Shown here piece after piece: positions 26,348 to 35,132 of a stretch of 64,000 nucleotides of DNA. The first letter of the stretch is position 1. Every line of letters starts with the position of its first letter. The notes beneath the pieces are model-generated. The model was not told the origin of the DNA and did not search any database. It saw only the letters and a list, made by a program, of their open reading frames with translations. A program made the translations under genes and the position numbers. This DNA comes from Marinobacter gudaonensis (GTDB lineage: Bacteria; Pseudomonadota; Gammaproteobacteria; Pseudomonadales; Oleiphilaceae), in NCBI RefSeq assembly GCF_900115175.1, contig NZ_FOYV01000002.1:186001-250000 (forward strand), read 5' to 3'.

Positions 26348-27412
26348 TTAGTCGAACAGCCGGAGCTGGGTCACCGGTGCTTCATCATTGCGGAAGCGCA
26401 CGCCGAGCCCCAGCAAACGTACCGGTCGCTCCCGGTTGGTGACCAGCTCGGAAAGCAGCGGCAGGTAGTCCTCCAGCTCGGGCTCGGTAACCTGCTCACG
26501 AACCCGCTCCAGAGTGTGAGTGGAAAAGTCGCTGTAGCGGATCTTGATGAACAGCTTGTGAATGGGCTTGCGTTGCGCCTTACGCGACAGCCGCAGGTTA
26601 AGGTCGGCCACCAGTGAAGCCATGACGGTGACGCAGGCGTCCATGTCGGGCAGGTCCTGGGAGAACGTCCGCTCCACACTGACCGACTTGGCAATGCGCG
26701 AGACCACCACCGGCCGCTCATCTCGCCCATGGGCCATCTCGTGAAGACGATACCCCTGCTTGCCGAAGCGCTCGATCAGCCGGTCGGCGCCGAGCGCCTG
26801 CATGTCGCCGCAGGTGTGAACACCCAGATCATGCAACTTACCGGCAGTCACCTGCCCCACCCCGAACAGCTTCTCCACCGGCAACTGTTGCACAAAATCG
26901 TCAACGTCCTCCGGGCGAATCACGAACAGGCCATCGGGCTTCTGCCAGTCGCTGGCAATCTTGGCCAGGAACTTGTTCGGCGCCACGCCTGCGGAAATGG
27001 TAATGCCCACTTCCTGGCGCACCCGCTCCCGCAGATGCCGGGCCATCAGGGTGGCGCTGCCTTTGTGGTCTGCCACGTCGGAGACATCCAGGAAGGCTTC
27101 GTCGAGAGACAGGGGCTCCACCAGGTCGGTGAGTTCCCGCAGAATGGCCATTACCTGCCGGGACACCGCGCGGTAGCGGGCCATGTCCGGCGGCACCGTC
27201 ACCAGCCCGGGACACAGGCGCCGGGCCTCGCTGCCGGGCATGGCTGAACGCACCCCGAAGGCCCGGGCCCGGTAGTTACAGGTAGTGACCACACCGCGCC
27301 CGCCCTCGCCGCCTACTGCCAGCGGCACCTCCCGAAGGCTGGGATCGTCCCGCATTTCCACCGCCGCGTAGAAGCAGTCACAATCCACGTGGATGATCTT
27401 GCGTTGTGGCAT
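26348..27412 (-). CDS. dinB: DNA polymerase IV
   Basis: A Y-family translesion polymerase of 354 residues. It has the catalytic DVDCFYA-type start ([17 protein letters not shown]), [12 protein letters not shown] with the active-site Asp-Glu, the steric and thumb segment [23 protein letters not shown] and the little-finger domain after about residue 235. It ends RLFD, a possible beta-clamp contact. The start at 27412 removes an 11-residue upstream stretch that overlaps the promoter. A LexA box covers the promoter. Confidence 0.96.
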   Translation of the reverse strand: MPQRKIIHVDCDCFYAAVEMRDDPSLREVPLAVGGEGGRGVVTTCNYRARAFGVRSAMPGSEARRLCPGLVTVPPDMARYRAVSRQVMAILRELTDLVEPLSLDEAFLDVSDVADHKGSATLMARHLRERVRQEVGITISAGVAPNKFLAKIASDWQKPDGLFVIRPEDVDDFVQQLPVEKLFGVGQVTAGKLHDLGVHTCGDMQALGADRLIERFGKQGYRLHEMAHGRDERPVVVSRIAKSVSVERTFSQDLPDMDACVTVMASLVADLNLRLSRKAQRKPIHKLFIKIRYSDFSTHTLERVREQVTEPELEDYLPLLSELVTNRERPVRLLGLGVRFRNDEAPVTQLRLFD

Positions 27413-27437
27413 AATCAGCGGGACTCGCGTCGAATTT

Positions 27438-27453
27438 CTGTACATTTATACAG
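27438..27453 (-). promoter_or_regulatory. LexA (SOS) box at dinB
   Basis: CTGTACATTTATACAG matches the gammaproteobacterial SOS consensus CTGT-N8-ACAG exactly. It lies 26-41 bases upstream of the dinB ATG. Read on the minus strand it contains TATAAA, a likely -10, so bound LexA would block the promoter. Confidence 0.9.
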
Positions 27454-27527
27454 CCTTGTATCTTAGGCTAACATGCAGAGAATGTCAGGAACCTTCATCC
27501 AGCAGTTCATGAATGAGTGAGAGCCCC

Positions 27528-27806
27528 ATGAGTAACCCGATTCCCGAATCCGAACGCACAGAAATCGAAGCTGCCGCCTTCCGTCGGCTGGTCAAGCACC
27601 TGAGAGACAACACCGAGGTCCAGAACATCGACCTGATGAACCTGGCCGGGTTCTGCCGCAACTGCCTGTCCAAATGGTATCGGGCCGAAGCCGACGAGCG
27701 CGGCTTCGAGATTTCCGATCCGCAGGCCCGGGAAGAAATCTACGGAATGCCCTACGACGAGTGGAAGGCCAAGTACCAGACCGGCCCCAAGCAGGACCAT
27801 AAATAA
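27528..27806 (+). CDS. DUF1244 family protein
   Basis: A 92-residue protein of the DUF1244 family. Its signature is NLAGFCRNCLSKWYRAEADERG with a CxxC pair, followed by EEIYGMPYDEWKAKYQ. No function is known to me. The ATG at 27528 follows GAGTGAGAG; an ATG five codons upstream is possible. The stop overlaps the hopJ start by one base (TAATG), so it heads a DUF1244-hopJ-minCDE gene series. Confidence 0.85.
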   Translation: MSNPIPESERTEIEAAAFRRLVKHLRDNTEVQNIDLMNLAGFCRNCLSKWYRAEADERGFEISDPQAREEIYGMPYDEWKAKYQTGPKQDHK

Positions 27807-28195
27807 TGAGCATCAAGGATGCCGTGAGAATACACCTGGCATCTCTGGACGCCGGCCACGCCAATTTCGCCGACTCCCTGGCCCTGATCGAGCAGCACTT
27901 CGAGTACCAGCCATGCCGCTTTCATAACGGCCCCCTGGTCAATGCCGAAGGCGAGAACGCCGGCTCCTGCCGCATCTTTGGCCTGGGCCAGTACTGCAAC
28001 CTGTCCGAAGTGGATACCCTCAAGCTGTTTGCCGAACATTATCAGCAGGTTCTGGACGACCCGGTGGGCGACAGCCATGGCAACATCCGGCAATTCATCA
28101 GCACCGGCTGGTCCGGCATCCGATTTGACGGGATGCCCCTGCGGCCACGCCCGAACCCAACCGACAACATGACCAGGGAAGAGACTCCTTCATGA
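27806..28195 (+). CDS. HopJ-family protein
   Basis: A 129-residue protein of the HopJ type III effector family (LIEQHFEYQPCRFHNGPLVN, GSCRIFGLGQYCNLSEVDTLKLFAEHY, DPVGDSHGNIRQFISTGW). The family name comes from Pseudomonas syringae, but many free-living bacteria without type III secretion carry it and its role there is unknown. It has no signal peptide. It overlaps DUF1244 by one base and minC by four (ATGA), indicating coupled translation. Confidence 0.83.
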   Translation: MSIKDAVRIHLASLDAGHANFADSLALIEQHFEYQPCRFHNGPLVNAEGENAGSCRIFGLGQYCNLSEVDTLKLFAEHYQQVLDDPVGDSHGNIRQFISTGWSGIRFDGMPLRPRPNPTDNMTREETPS

Positions 28196-28953
28196 GCGAT
28201 GCCGCCACGTCCGGGGTAAAACAGGGCTTTCAACTGAAAAGCGCCAGCGTCTCGATGACCGCACTGGAGCTTTACTATTTCGACGACGCCGAATTCGAGG
28301 GTGCCCTGCGGGACAAGATCAGCCAGGCGCCCGGGTTCTTCAAGGACATTCCCCTGATCATCAGTCTCGAGAAATACGAGGGCCTGGACAGTGAACTGGA
28401 TTTCTTCAAGATCATCGGCACCTGCCGGCGCAACCACATCCACGTGATTGGCGTTCGCGGCGGCACCGACGATCAGCGGCGCCTGGCCCGCGGTGCCGCC
28501 CTCGCCCTGCTGCCGGGCAGCGGGCAGCGCGACCGGGCCCACGAGACTGACCAAAGCGCCGAACCGTCATCGGAGCCGGTCGAGACGCGTGCCGCCCAAG
28601 CCGGCGCAGGCGATCCACCGCCGGCGCGCATCGTGACGCAACCAGTGCGGTCCGGCCAGCAGGTGCACGCTCCGGAAGGTGACCTGGTGATCCTGGCCCC
28701 GGTTCAGGCCGGGGCGGAAGTGCTGGCCGCCGGCAACATCCACGTCTACGGGCCACTACGAGGCCGGGCACTGGCGGGCATCCACGGCGCCGAGTCGGCG
28801 CGAATTTTCTGCCAGTCTCTCGAGGCAGAGCTTGTGTCCATTGCGGGACACTATAAAATCTCCGAGGATCTTCAGGACAATGGCTGGAAAAGCGCTGTGC
28901 ATATCCAGCTCAGGGACGACCTGCTGGTGGTAACGCCACTGGACAAGGCCTGA
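28192..28953 (+). CDS. minC: septum site-determining protein MinC
   Basis: MinC blocks FtsZ polymerisation away from mid-cell. The 253-residue protein has the N-terminal FtsZ-inhibiting domain (residues 1-110), a variable linker rich in Pro/Ala/Glu, and the C-terminal beta-helix that binds MinD (VRSGQQVHAPEGDLVILAPVQAGAEVLAAGNIHVYGPLRGRALAG). It overlaps hopJ by four bases and precedes minD by 77 bases. Confidence 0.95.
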   Translation: MSDAATSGVKQGFQLKSASVSMTALELYYFDDAEFEGALRDKISQAPGFFKDIPLIISLEKYEGLDSELDFFKIIGTCRRNHIHVIGVRGGTDDQRRLARGAALALLPGSGQRDRAHETDQSAEPSSEPVETRAAQAGAGDPPPARIVTQPVRSGQQVHAPEGDLVILAPVQAGAEVLAAGNIHVYGPLRGRALAGIHGAESARIFCQSLEAELVSIAGHYKISEDLQDNGWKSAVHIQLRDDLLVVTPLDKA

Positions 28954-29030
28954 TGTTGGAACGCAACACAATAATTTGACCGGACAATTCGGCAAACACG
29001 ACGAAACCACCGAGAAACAGGAACAGAACC

Positions 29031-29843
29031 TTGGCTAGAATCATTGTCGTTACCTCAGGAAAGGGCGGCGTTGGCAAGACCACCACCAGCGCCTCAATCA
29101 GTACCGGCCTTGCCAAGCGGGGCCACAAAACCGTCGTGATCGATTTCGACGTGGGCCTGCGCAACCTCGACCTGATCATGAACTGCGAGCGCCGCGTGGT
29201 TTACGATTTTGTCAACGTGATCCAGGGCGAGGCCTCCCTGAACCAGGCCCTGATCCGCGACAAGCGCGTGGACACCCTTTACATCCTTCCGGCCTCCCAG
29301 ACCCGTGAAAAAGAGGCGCTCACCAAAGACGGGGTGGAGAAGGTCATCAACGAACTGTCCGAGAGCTTCGATTACATCGTCTGTGACTCACCGGCAGGCA
29401 TCGAACACGGCGCCCTGATGGCGCTCTACTACGCCGACGAAGCCATCGTGGTCACCAACCCCGAGGTGTCTTCGGTCCGGGATTCCGACCGGATTCTGGG
29501 CATTCTGCAGAGCAAGTCGCGCCGTGCCGAAATGGGTCAGGACCCGGTGAAGGAGCACCTGCTGCTGACCCGATACAACCCGGCCCGGGTTGAGAAGGGC
29601 GAGATGCTCTCCGTGGCCGACGTCGAGGAAATTCTGGCCATCCCCCTACTGGGCGTGATTCCGGAAAGCCAGATTGTTCTGAACGCGTCCAACCAGGGCC
29701 TGCCCGTCATCCTCGAAGAAGACAGCGATGCCGGTCAGGCCTACGACGACGCGGTCGCACGGCTTCTGGGAGAGGAGCGCGAACACCGCTTCATGACGGC
29801 TCAGAAGAAAGGTTTCTTCTCACGGATGTTCAAGGGGGGCTAA
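29031..29843 (+). CDS. minD: septum site-determining protein MinD
   Basis: MinD is the membrane-bound ATPase that recruits MinC and is released by MinE. The 270-residue protein has the deviant Walker A SGKGGVGKTTT, FDVGLRNLDLIMNCERRVVYDFVNV, CDSPAGIE and the amphipathic C-terminal membrane helix KKGFFSRMFKGG. Translation begins at TTG 29031; no ATG in frame gives the family N-terminus MARIIVVTSGKGG. minE starts three bases after its stop. Confidence 0.97.
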   Translation: MARIIVVTSGKGGVGKTTTSASISTGLAKRGHKTVVIDFDVGLRNLDLIMNCERRVVYDFVNVIQGEASLNQALIRDKRVDTLYILPASQTREKEALTKDGVEKVINELSESFDYIVCDSPAGIEHGALMALYYADEAIVVTNPEVSSVRDSDRILGILQSKSRRAEMGQDPVKEHLLLTRYNPARVEKGEMLSVADVEEILAIPLLGVIPESQIVLNASNQGLPVILEEDSDAGQAYDDAVARLLGEEREHRFMTAQKKGFFSRMFKGG

Positions 29844-29846
29844 GGG

Positions 29847-30098
29847 ATGAGTTTCCTCGATTACTTCAAGGGCAAAAAGAAGAACACCGCCAGCGTCGCC
29901 AAGGAACGTCTGCAGATCATTGTTGCCCACGAGCGTGGCCAGCGTGAGCAACCGGACTACCTGCCCCAGCTTCAGCAGGAACTGCTGCAGGTTATTCGCA
30001 AGTACGTGCAGATCAGCGACGACATGGTGCAGGTGGAAGTGGACCGGAACGAGAGCTGCTCGGTTCTGGAACTGAACGTCACCCTCCCGGAACGGTAA
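29847..30098 (+). CDS. minE: cell division topological specificity factor MinE
   Basis: An 83-residue MinE with the N-terminal membrane/MinD-binding segment ([30 protein letters not shown]) and the dimerisation domain ([29 protein letters not shown]). It closes the minCDE series three bases after minD. A GC-rich hairpin follows 11 bases after its stop. Confidence 0.96.
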   Translation: MSFLDYFKGKKKNTASVAKERLQIIVAHERGQREQPDYLPQLQQELLQVIRKYVQISDDMVQVEVDRNESCSVLELNVTLPER

Positions 30099-30109
30099 CA
30101 GCACACGCC

Positions 30110-30131
30110 GCCTGCCCCATTCGGGGCAGGC
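30110..30131 (+). terminator. hairpin after minE
   Basis: GCCTGCCCC and GGGGCAGGC form a perfect 9-bp stem with a four-base loop. There is no T tract, so it may be a transcript end protector or a Rho-assisted terminator. Confidence 0.5.
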
Positions 30132-30267
30132 CCGCCCGGCAGATCAGGCCAAATCTCCTCACCCGGCGCACAGGCCGCTACCTGGTTCACAATCCCTCGC
30201 ATCCACCACCGAATCGGCGCGAGGCTCATGCTAGACTCGGGCCTCCATTTCCAGGGAAGAGTCATTC

Positions 30268-31032
30268 ATGAGCAAGCACTGTGGCGGGAGCACCAGGGAC
30301 TGGTTGGCCATCGGGCGTGCGCTCGCCTGCGCTCTGGTGGTTGCATTACCGACCACCCAGGCCCGCGCCGAGTTACCAACCGAAGACAACGAGAACTGGA
30401 CCCTTCGAAAGGAAGCCGGTGACATCCGGGTGTATACCATCGACCAGCCAGATTCCAGCTTCAAGGCGTTCAAGGCCATTGGCGTTCTCGATGCTCCGAT
30501 CGAGAATCTGATGGCCGTCATGATCAACCCGGGCTCCTGCGTGGAATGGGTGCACAACTGCACCGAATCCTACGCCTTCGGCGCTGGCGACTTCCATGAC
30601 CGCTTTGCCTATTCAGTCAATGACATGCCCTGGCCAGTGACCGATCGCGATTACGTGCTGCGTATCCAGACCCGGGGCAACAAGGCTTCCGGCGAGGTGA
30701 TCATGGACCTGAATGCCATGCCGGACCAACGCGCAGAAAGCGCGAGCCGCGTTCGAGTGGATCGCTCCGACACATTTTACCGTTTTACGCCCCAGGGCGA
30801 GCAGACTCGCATGGTCTGGGTCCAGCATACCGACCCCAACGGCGCCCTGCCCGGCTGGCTGGTGAACTCGCTCCTGGTGGACATCCCGGTGCGCTCCATG
30901 GAGGCCCTGGAGCGGGTGGCCAACCTGGAGAAATACCGCGGCTTCCGGCTTGAGTTTGACGACTCGGGTGCGCTGATTGGCGTCGTCCGCAATGCGCCCG
31001 GAAGGGATGACGCAACCGAAAACACACGCTAA
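30268..31032 (+). CDS. exported START-domain protein
   Basis: A 254-residue protein with a signal peptide (residues 1-34, ending TTQARA) and a START-like lipid-binding fold in the rest (WTLRKEAGDIRVYTIDQPDSSFKAFKAIGVLDAPIENLMAV, VEWVHNCTESY, PWPVTDRDYVLR). Proteins of this type are common in Marinobacter and pseudomonads, but the ligand is unknown. It seems to be a single gene, with a CBS protein 38 bases downstream on the same strand. Confidence 0.78.
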   Translation: MSKHCGGSTRDWLAIGRALACALVVALPTTQARAELPTEDNENWTLRKEAGDIRVYTIDQPDSSFKAFKAIGVLDAPIENLMAVMINPGSCVEWVHNCTESYAFGAGDFHDRFAYSVNDMPWPVTDRDYVLRIQTRGNKASGEVIMDLNAMPDQRAESASRVRVDRSDTFYRFTPQGEQTRMVWVQHTDPNGALPGWLVNSLLVDIPVRSMEALERVANLEKYRGFRLEFDDSGALIGVVRNAPGRDDATENTR

Positions 31033-31069
31033 GCTTTGGCAAAGGACTTCATAAGGCAGGCCCCGTTCA

Positions 31070-31561
31070 ATGACTGTTCTCGCTTACGAGATCATGACCC
31101 CCAGCATCAAAGCCGTACCTCAATCCTGGACCATGGACCGGCTGGCCCGCTTCCTGACCGACAACGAAATCACCGGTAGCCCGGTCACCGATGACGAAGG
31201 CGAGATTGTCGGCATTGCAACCCTCAAGGACATCACCGAATTTCGCTGGAACGCCGCCCAGTCCGGCGCCGAACGCCATCTGACGCCAGAGGAACGCCAG
31301 GAAGCAAGGCGACTTCGCATGGTGATCTTCGAAGAGATGGGCAAGGTACCGGTGGAAGTGCGCGACATCATGACTCCAATCGTTTTATCTGTTGACGAGA
31401 AGACCCCGGTGCGCGACATTGCCAATATCATGATGCGCGAGCACCTGCACCGGATCTTTGTGACAAGCGACTCGAAAATTACCGGTATCATAACGACTTA
31501 CGACATGCTGAAAGTGATCTCGGATGAGAAGCTCACGCAACGCTGTGCCGATAACGACTGA
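31070..31561 (+). CDS. CBS-pair domain protein
   Basis: A 163-residue protein consisting of two CBS motifs: YEIMTPSIKAVPQSWTMDRLARFLTDNEITGSPVTDDEGEIVGIATLKDI and VRDIMTPIVLSVDEKTPVRDIANIMMREHLHRIFVTSDSKITGII. An intervening charged insert spans about residues 65-95. CBS pairs usually bind adenosine nucleotides. No catalytic domain is attached, so it is probably a stand-alone sensor; target unknown. Confidence 0.85.
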   Translation: MTVLAYEIMTPSIKAVPQSWTMDRLARFLTDNEITGSPVTDDEGEIVGIATLKDITEFRWNAAQSGAERHLTPEERQEARRLRMVIFEEMGKVPVEVRDIMTPIVLSVDEKTPVRDIANIMMREHLHRIFVTSDSKITGIITTYDMLKVISDEKLTQRCADND

Positions 31562-31585
31562 GCCACCAGAGAGGTAGCGCACCCT

Positions 31586-32971
31586 ATGCCCAGAGCATCG
31601 CAAGCTCGCCGAAAGATGTACGTCCTCGACACCAATGTCCTGATCCACGACCCGAACGCCCTCCTCAACTTTGAAGAACACGATGTCATCATCCCGATGA
31701 CGGTCCTCGAAGAACTCGACAGTCTCAAATCCGGTAAGCAGGCCGTGGCCGCCGACTGTCGCCAGGCCATCCGCAACATTGACAAGCTGCTGGGCGATGC
31801 CAGCCCCAAAGTGATCGAGAAAGGCGTTCCCATCGTGCGGGGCCAGAAAGCGGAACCGCTGGGCACCCTGTCGATCCTGATGAGCACCGGTGACAGCGGC
31901 AACCACTCCCTGCCCGAGCACCTGAACGACAACAAGATCATCAACACGCTGGCCGCGTTGCAGAACCGCCACAAATCCCGGGACATCATCCTGGTGTCCA
32001 AGGACATCAACATGCGCCTCAAGGCGCGCGGCTTTGGAGTGGAAGCCCAGGACTACCATAACGACCAATTGCTAGACGACATTGACCTTCTGCCCAAGGG
32101 CTATCGCGAGTTCCCCAACTCGTTCTGGGACACTATCGAGAAAGTCGAAACTGTTCAGCGCGAAGGCTCAACAGAGCATATCCTGAAGCGGGAGGGCGAT
32201 CTTGCCCGACTGAACATCAACGAGTTTGTCGTGGACGAGATGGGCTTTGTCGGCAAGGTGGTCGATCTGAGCGACACCCAGCTGGTGATCAAGGACCTGC
32301 ACCAGCACGACCTGATGAACGAAGAAGTCTGGGGATTGGTGCCCAGGGACATCTACCAGGCCATGGCGCTCAACCTGCTGCTGGATCCGGACATTCACCT
32401 GGTCAACCTGACCGGCTCGGCGGGCTCCGGCAAGACCATCCTGGCGTTGGCCGCATGCATTGAAATGACCGTTGCCAGCAAGCTCTACAAACGCATCATC
32501 GCCACCCGCTCTACCCAGGGACTGGATGAGGACATCGGCTTTCTGCCGGGCACCGAGGCCGAGAAGATGGAGCCCTGGCTGGGCGCCATCGTCGACAACC
32601 TGGAAGCCCTCCACGAGGACGACGAGAACATGACCGCCAGCGTCGACTACATCCTCAGCAAGGTACCGCTGCACTTCAAGTCCATGAACTACATTCGCGG
32701 CCGCAGCTTCCAGCACAGCCTGATCATCATCGACGAATCCCAGAACCTGACACCGCACCAGATCAAGACCATCATCACCCGCGCCGGCAACGGCTCCAAG
32801 GTCATCTGCCTGGGCAACCTGGCGCAGATCGATACCCCGTATCTGAGCGCCCTGAGTTCGGGGCTCACCTACATGACCGAACGCTTCAAGAGCTTCCGCC
32901 ACGGCGGTCACATCCACCTGCAGGGGGTTCCCCGCTCGGCGCTGGCGGAATTCGCCGAAGCCAATCTCTGA
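31586..32971 (+). CDS. PIN-PhoH fusion protein (YlaK-type)
   Basis: A 461-residue fusion. Residues about 10-140 form a PIN ribonuclease domain (MYVLDTNVLIHDPNALLNFEEHDVIIP with the acidic start, and later LVSKDINMRLKARG). Residues about 240-455 form a PhoH ATPase domain with Walker A LTGSAGSGKTILAL and Walker B LIIIDESQN. Family members are linked to RNA turnover or unwinding. The name PhoH comes from phosphate control in E. coli; no Pho box was seen here. It follows the CBS gene by 24 bases. Confidence 0.88.
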   Translation: MPRASQARRKMYVLDTNVLIHDPNALLNFEEHDVIIPMTVLEELDSLKSGKQAVAADCRQAIRNIDKLLGDASPKVIEKGVPIVRGQKAEPLGTLSILMSTGDSGNHSLPEHLNDNKIINTLAALQNRHKSRDIILVSKDINMRLKARGFGVEAQDYHNDQLLDDIDLLPKGYREFPNSFWDTIEKVETVQREGSTEHILKREGDLARLNINEFVVDEMGFVGKVVDLSDTQLVIKDLHQHDLMNEEVWGLVPRDIYQAMALNLLLDPDIHLVNLTGSAGSGKTILALAACIEMTVASKLYKRIIATRSTQGLDEDIGFLPGTEAEKMEPWLGAIVDNLEALHEDDENMTASVDYILSKVPLHFKSMNYIRGRSFQHSLIIIDESQNLTPHQIKTIITRAGNGSKVICLGNLAQIDTPYLSALSSGLTYMTERFKSFRHGGHIHLQGVPRSALAEFAEANL

Positions 32972-33129
32972 TCCTTCACCGGCGGGGTGGCGGAGCCGCA
33001 CCTTGGCTTTTCCGCCATCTGCAGCCGGCAACCGGGCCATCGCCCTGCTTGCAGCCTCGCCTTATTGTGACGCACGTAACAAAACTCAACGTGTCTTAAC
33101 AAAAACCGACAAACAATAAGGCAAACACA

Positions 33130-35079
33130 ATGAAGTATGTGACCCGATTGGCGCTGGTGTGCGCTGGCTTTACCCTGTTGTCCGCCTGTGGCGGCGGTGG
33201 TGACGAGACGGCTCCGGCGACCCAAGACACCGTTCGGGCCGATGCCTCACGGGCTCCCCACTCCTCTTCCCGGCAACCCGCCCGCACCATCAGCCGGCCG
33301 GTACCCGAAAACAGCAGCGAAATGGCACATGCCTCCTGTAACAGCGGCGAGAACCTGAGCGGCGGGCGAAGCTACCGGGTCCAGATGCCCTCCCGGGTGG
33401 ATGGCGCCGCCATCGTGTTTCAGGTGTTCGAGCCCGCCCTGTTCGATTGCGACACCCGACACCCTCTGATTCTCCAGGGCCACGGCTTCAGCGGATCCCG
33501 CACCACAGAAGCGGGCGACGATCTGCTTTCTCCCATCCGGCCGTTGGTCGAGGCCGGCTACACGGTGATCAGCATCGATCAGCGAGGGCACGGGGAAAGC
33601 GGCGGCACCATTCGCGTGATGGACCCCGATTTTGAAGGTGAGGACCTCGTTCAGATCCTTGACTGGGCCGAAACCCGCCTCGACTACTTGAAATACGAGG
33701 ACGACAACCTTCTGCTTGGCGCCGTGGGCGGCAGCTATGGCGGTGGGTTCCAGTACCTTCTGTACAACGTGGACCCGGATCGTCGGATGGACGCGATGGT
33801 GCCCCAGATCACCTGGCACGATCTCACCTACAGTCTCAACCCGGGCGATGTCACCAAGAACTACTGGCTGGCCTTCCTCTCGCTGGCCGGCGATGCCGGC
33901 TCCGGCGGCTCAATGGATCCCTACCTGCGCAGCACGCTGATTGACGGCATCGTGAATAACCGTGTGGCGGAGCCGGCCCTCGACTTTTTCCACTACCACA
34001 GCCCCAGCTACTTCGCGGACAACGAACGCCAGCTGGAACTGTTCGACAGCGGCAACACCCAGGAATACCTGCTGGACCCGATCACCGGCCAGATTCCTAT
34101 CACCGGTGACGGTCGGTACATCCTCAAGACACCCCAGCGCGAGCCTTATCCGGTGGATGTGCTGATGTTCCAGGGCATGCGGGACAGCCTGTTCCCGTTC
34201 AACGACGCCTATGAAAACTACCGGATCATGAAGCGGGGCGGCGGCGACGTGCGCTTGCTCACCTACCCCTTTGGCCACCACTACCTGGCGCCCAATGCCG
34301 GCCTGATCCAGGAAACCTTGGCCAATCTCACCTTCTACGCGGGTGAACTGCCCACCCTGGCGACCGGTGATCTGAACAGCCTTGGCAACTGCGGTGATAT
34401 CGAAGTTACACGGGCCACGGTGGCCTGGTTCAACGAGAAGCTGCTTGGCAAGGGAGACGTGGATAACGTCATCACCACCGGTGATCAGATCTGCTATACC
34501 CTGACCCCCGGCGATGCGGTAGCCGCGCCAGAGGTGACGGTCGGGGGTGCCCGTTTCGCGGTAGCCAACAATGTCCTCGGAGCCGAACTGCCGGTCACCG
34601 CAACCACCGGGGCAGGTGCCCTGTTACCGGCGATCGTGCCGCTGACCACACTGCCGGAAGAAGCCGTGATTGCGGGCATTCCGACACTGGATGTAACGGT
34701 GGGTTTTGGTGTTCCGGAACTGGACGCCCTGTGCCTGGACGAGTCAGATCCGGTTACCGCGACAGGCACCTGCGATGCCATCCTGTTTGTGGGGGTTGGG
34801 GTGATCAGAAGTGGTCTGTCTGTTCCCGAGCTTATCGACGAGCAGGTACAGCCTCTGCGAGGGCTTGGACGCCACTCGGTGGAGCTGACCGGCATTGCCG
34901 AGCGTCTGCAGGCGGGCGACCGTCTGGTACTGATGATCTACGGCCAGCACCCGACCTTCGCAGGCGCCTTCTCGCGGGACATCGTGACAGCGTCGGTTCA
35001 GGTCAGTGGTGAGGTGGCGCTTCCGATCCTGACGCCAGACGGGCAGCAGGCTCTGGCCCCGGAGTTGCTTGCAGACTGA
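33130..35079 (+). CDS. large lipoprotein with alpha/beta-hydrolase domain
   Basis: A 649-residue predicted lipoprotein. The lipobox LLSAC places the modified Cys at residue 20, followed by GGGGDE. Residues about 80-400 form an alpha/beta-hydrolase of S15/CocE-like character. The oxyanion region is QGHGFSGSRT, the nucleophile motif GGSYGG puts Ser at 202, the acid is probably in FQGMRDSLFPF, and the His in FGHHYLAPN. The last 230 residues are a beta-rich domain I do not recognise. It may be an extracellular or outer-membrane esterase or peptidase. It is convergent with the dctD gene. Confidence 0.72.
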   Translation: MKYVTRLALVCAGFTLLSACGGGGDETAPATQDTVRADASRAPHSSSRQPARTISRPVPENSSEMAHASCNSGENLSGGRSYRVQMPSRVDGAAIVFQVFEPALFDCDTRHPLILQGHGFSGSRTTEAGDDLLSPIRPLVEAGYTVISIDQRGHGESGGTIRVMDPDFEGEDLVQILDWAETRLDYLKYEDDNLLLGAVGGSYGGGFQYLLYNVDPDRRMDAMVPQITWHDLTYSLNPGDVTKNYWLAFLSLAGDAGSGGSMDPYLRSTLIDGIVNNRVAEPALDFFHYHSPSYFADNERQLELFDSGNTQEYLLDPITGQIPITGDGRYILKTPQREPYPVDVLMFQGMRDSLFPFNDAYENYRIMKRGGGDVRLLTYPFGHHYLAPNAGLIQETLANLTFYAGELPTLATGDLNSLGNCGDIEVTRATVAWFNEKLLGKGDVDNVITTGDQICYTLTPGDAVAAPEVTVGGARFAVANNVLGAELPVTATTGAGALLPAIVPLTTLPEEAVIAGIPTLDVTVGFGVPELDALCLDESDPVTATGTCDAILFVGVGVIRSGLSVPELIDEQVQPLRGLGRHSVELTGIAERLQAGDRLVLMIYGQHPTFAGAFSRDIVTASVQVSGEVALPILTPDGQQALAPELLAD

Positions 35080-35089
35080 CCCGACCCAC

Positions 35090-35120
35090 GGTCACCCGGG
35101 CTCACCTGAGCCGGGTGACC
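35090..35120. terminator. hairpin between convergent hydrolase and dctD genes
   Basis: GGTCACCCGGGCTCA pairs with TGAGCCGGGTGACC apart from one bulged base, giving a stem of about 14 bp. It lies in the 53 bases between the two stop codons and may end transcription in both directions, although no T tract is present. Confidence 0.6.
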
Positions 35121-35132
35121 GGGCCCGCACCG

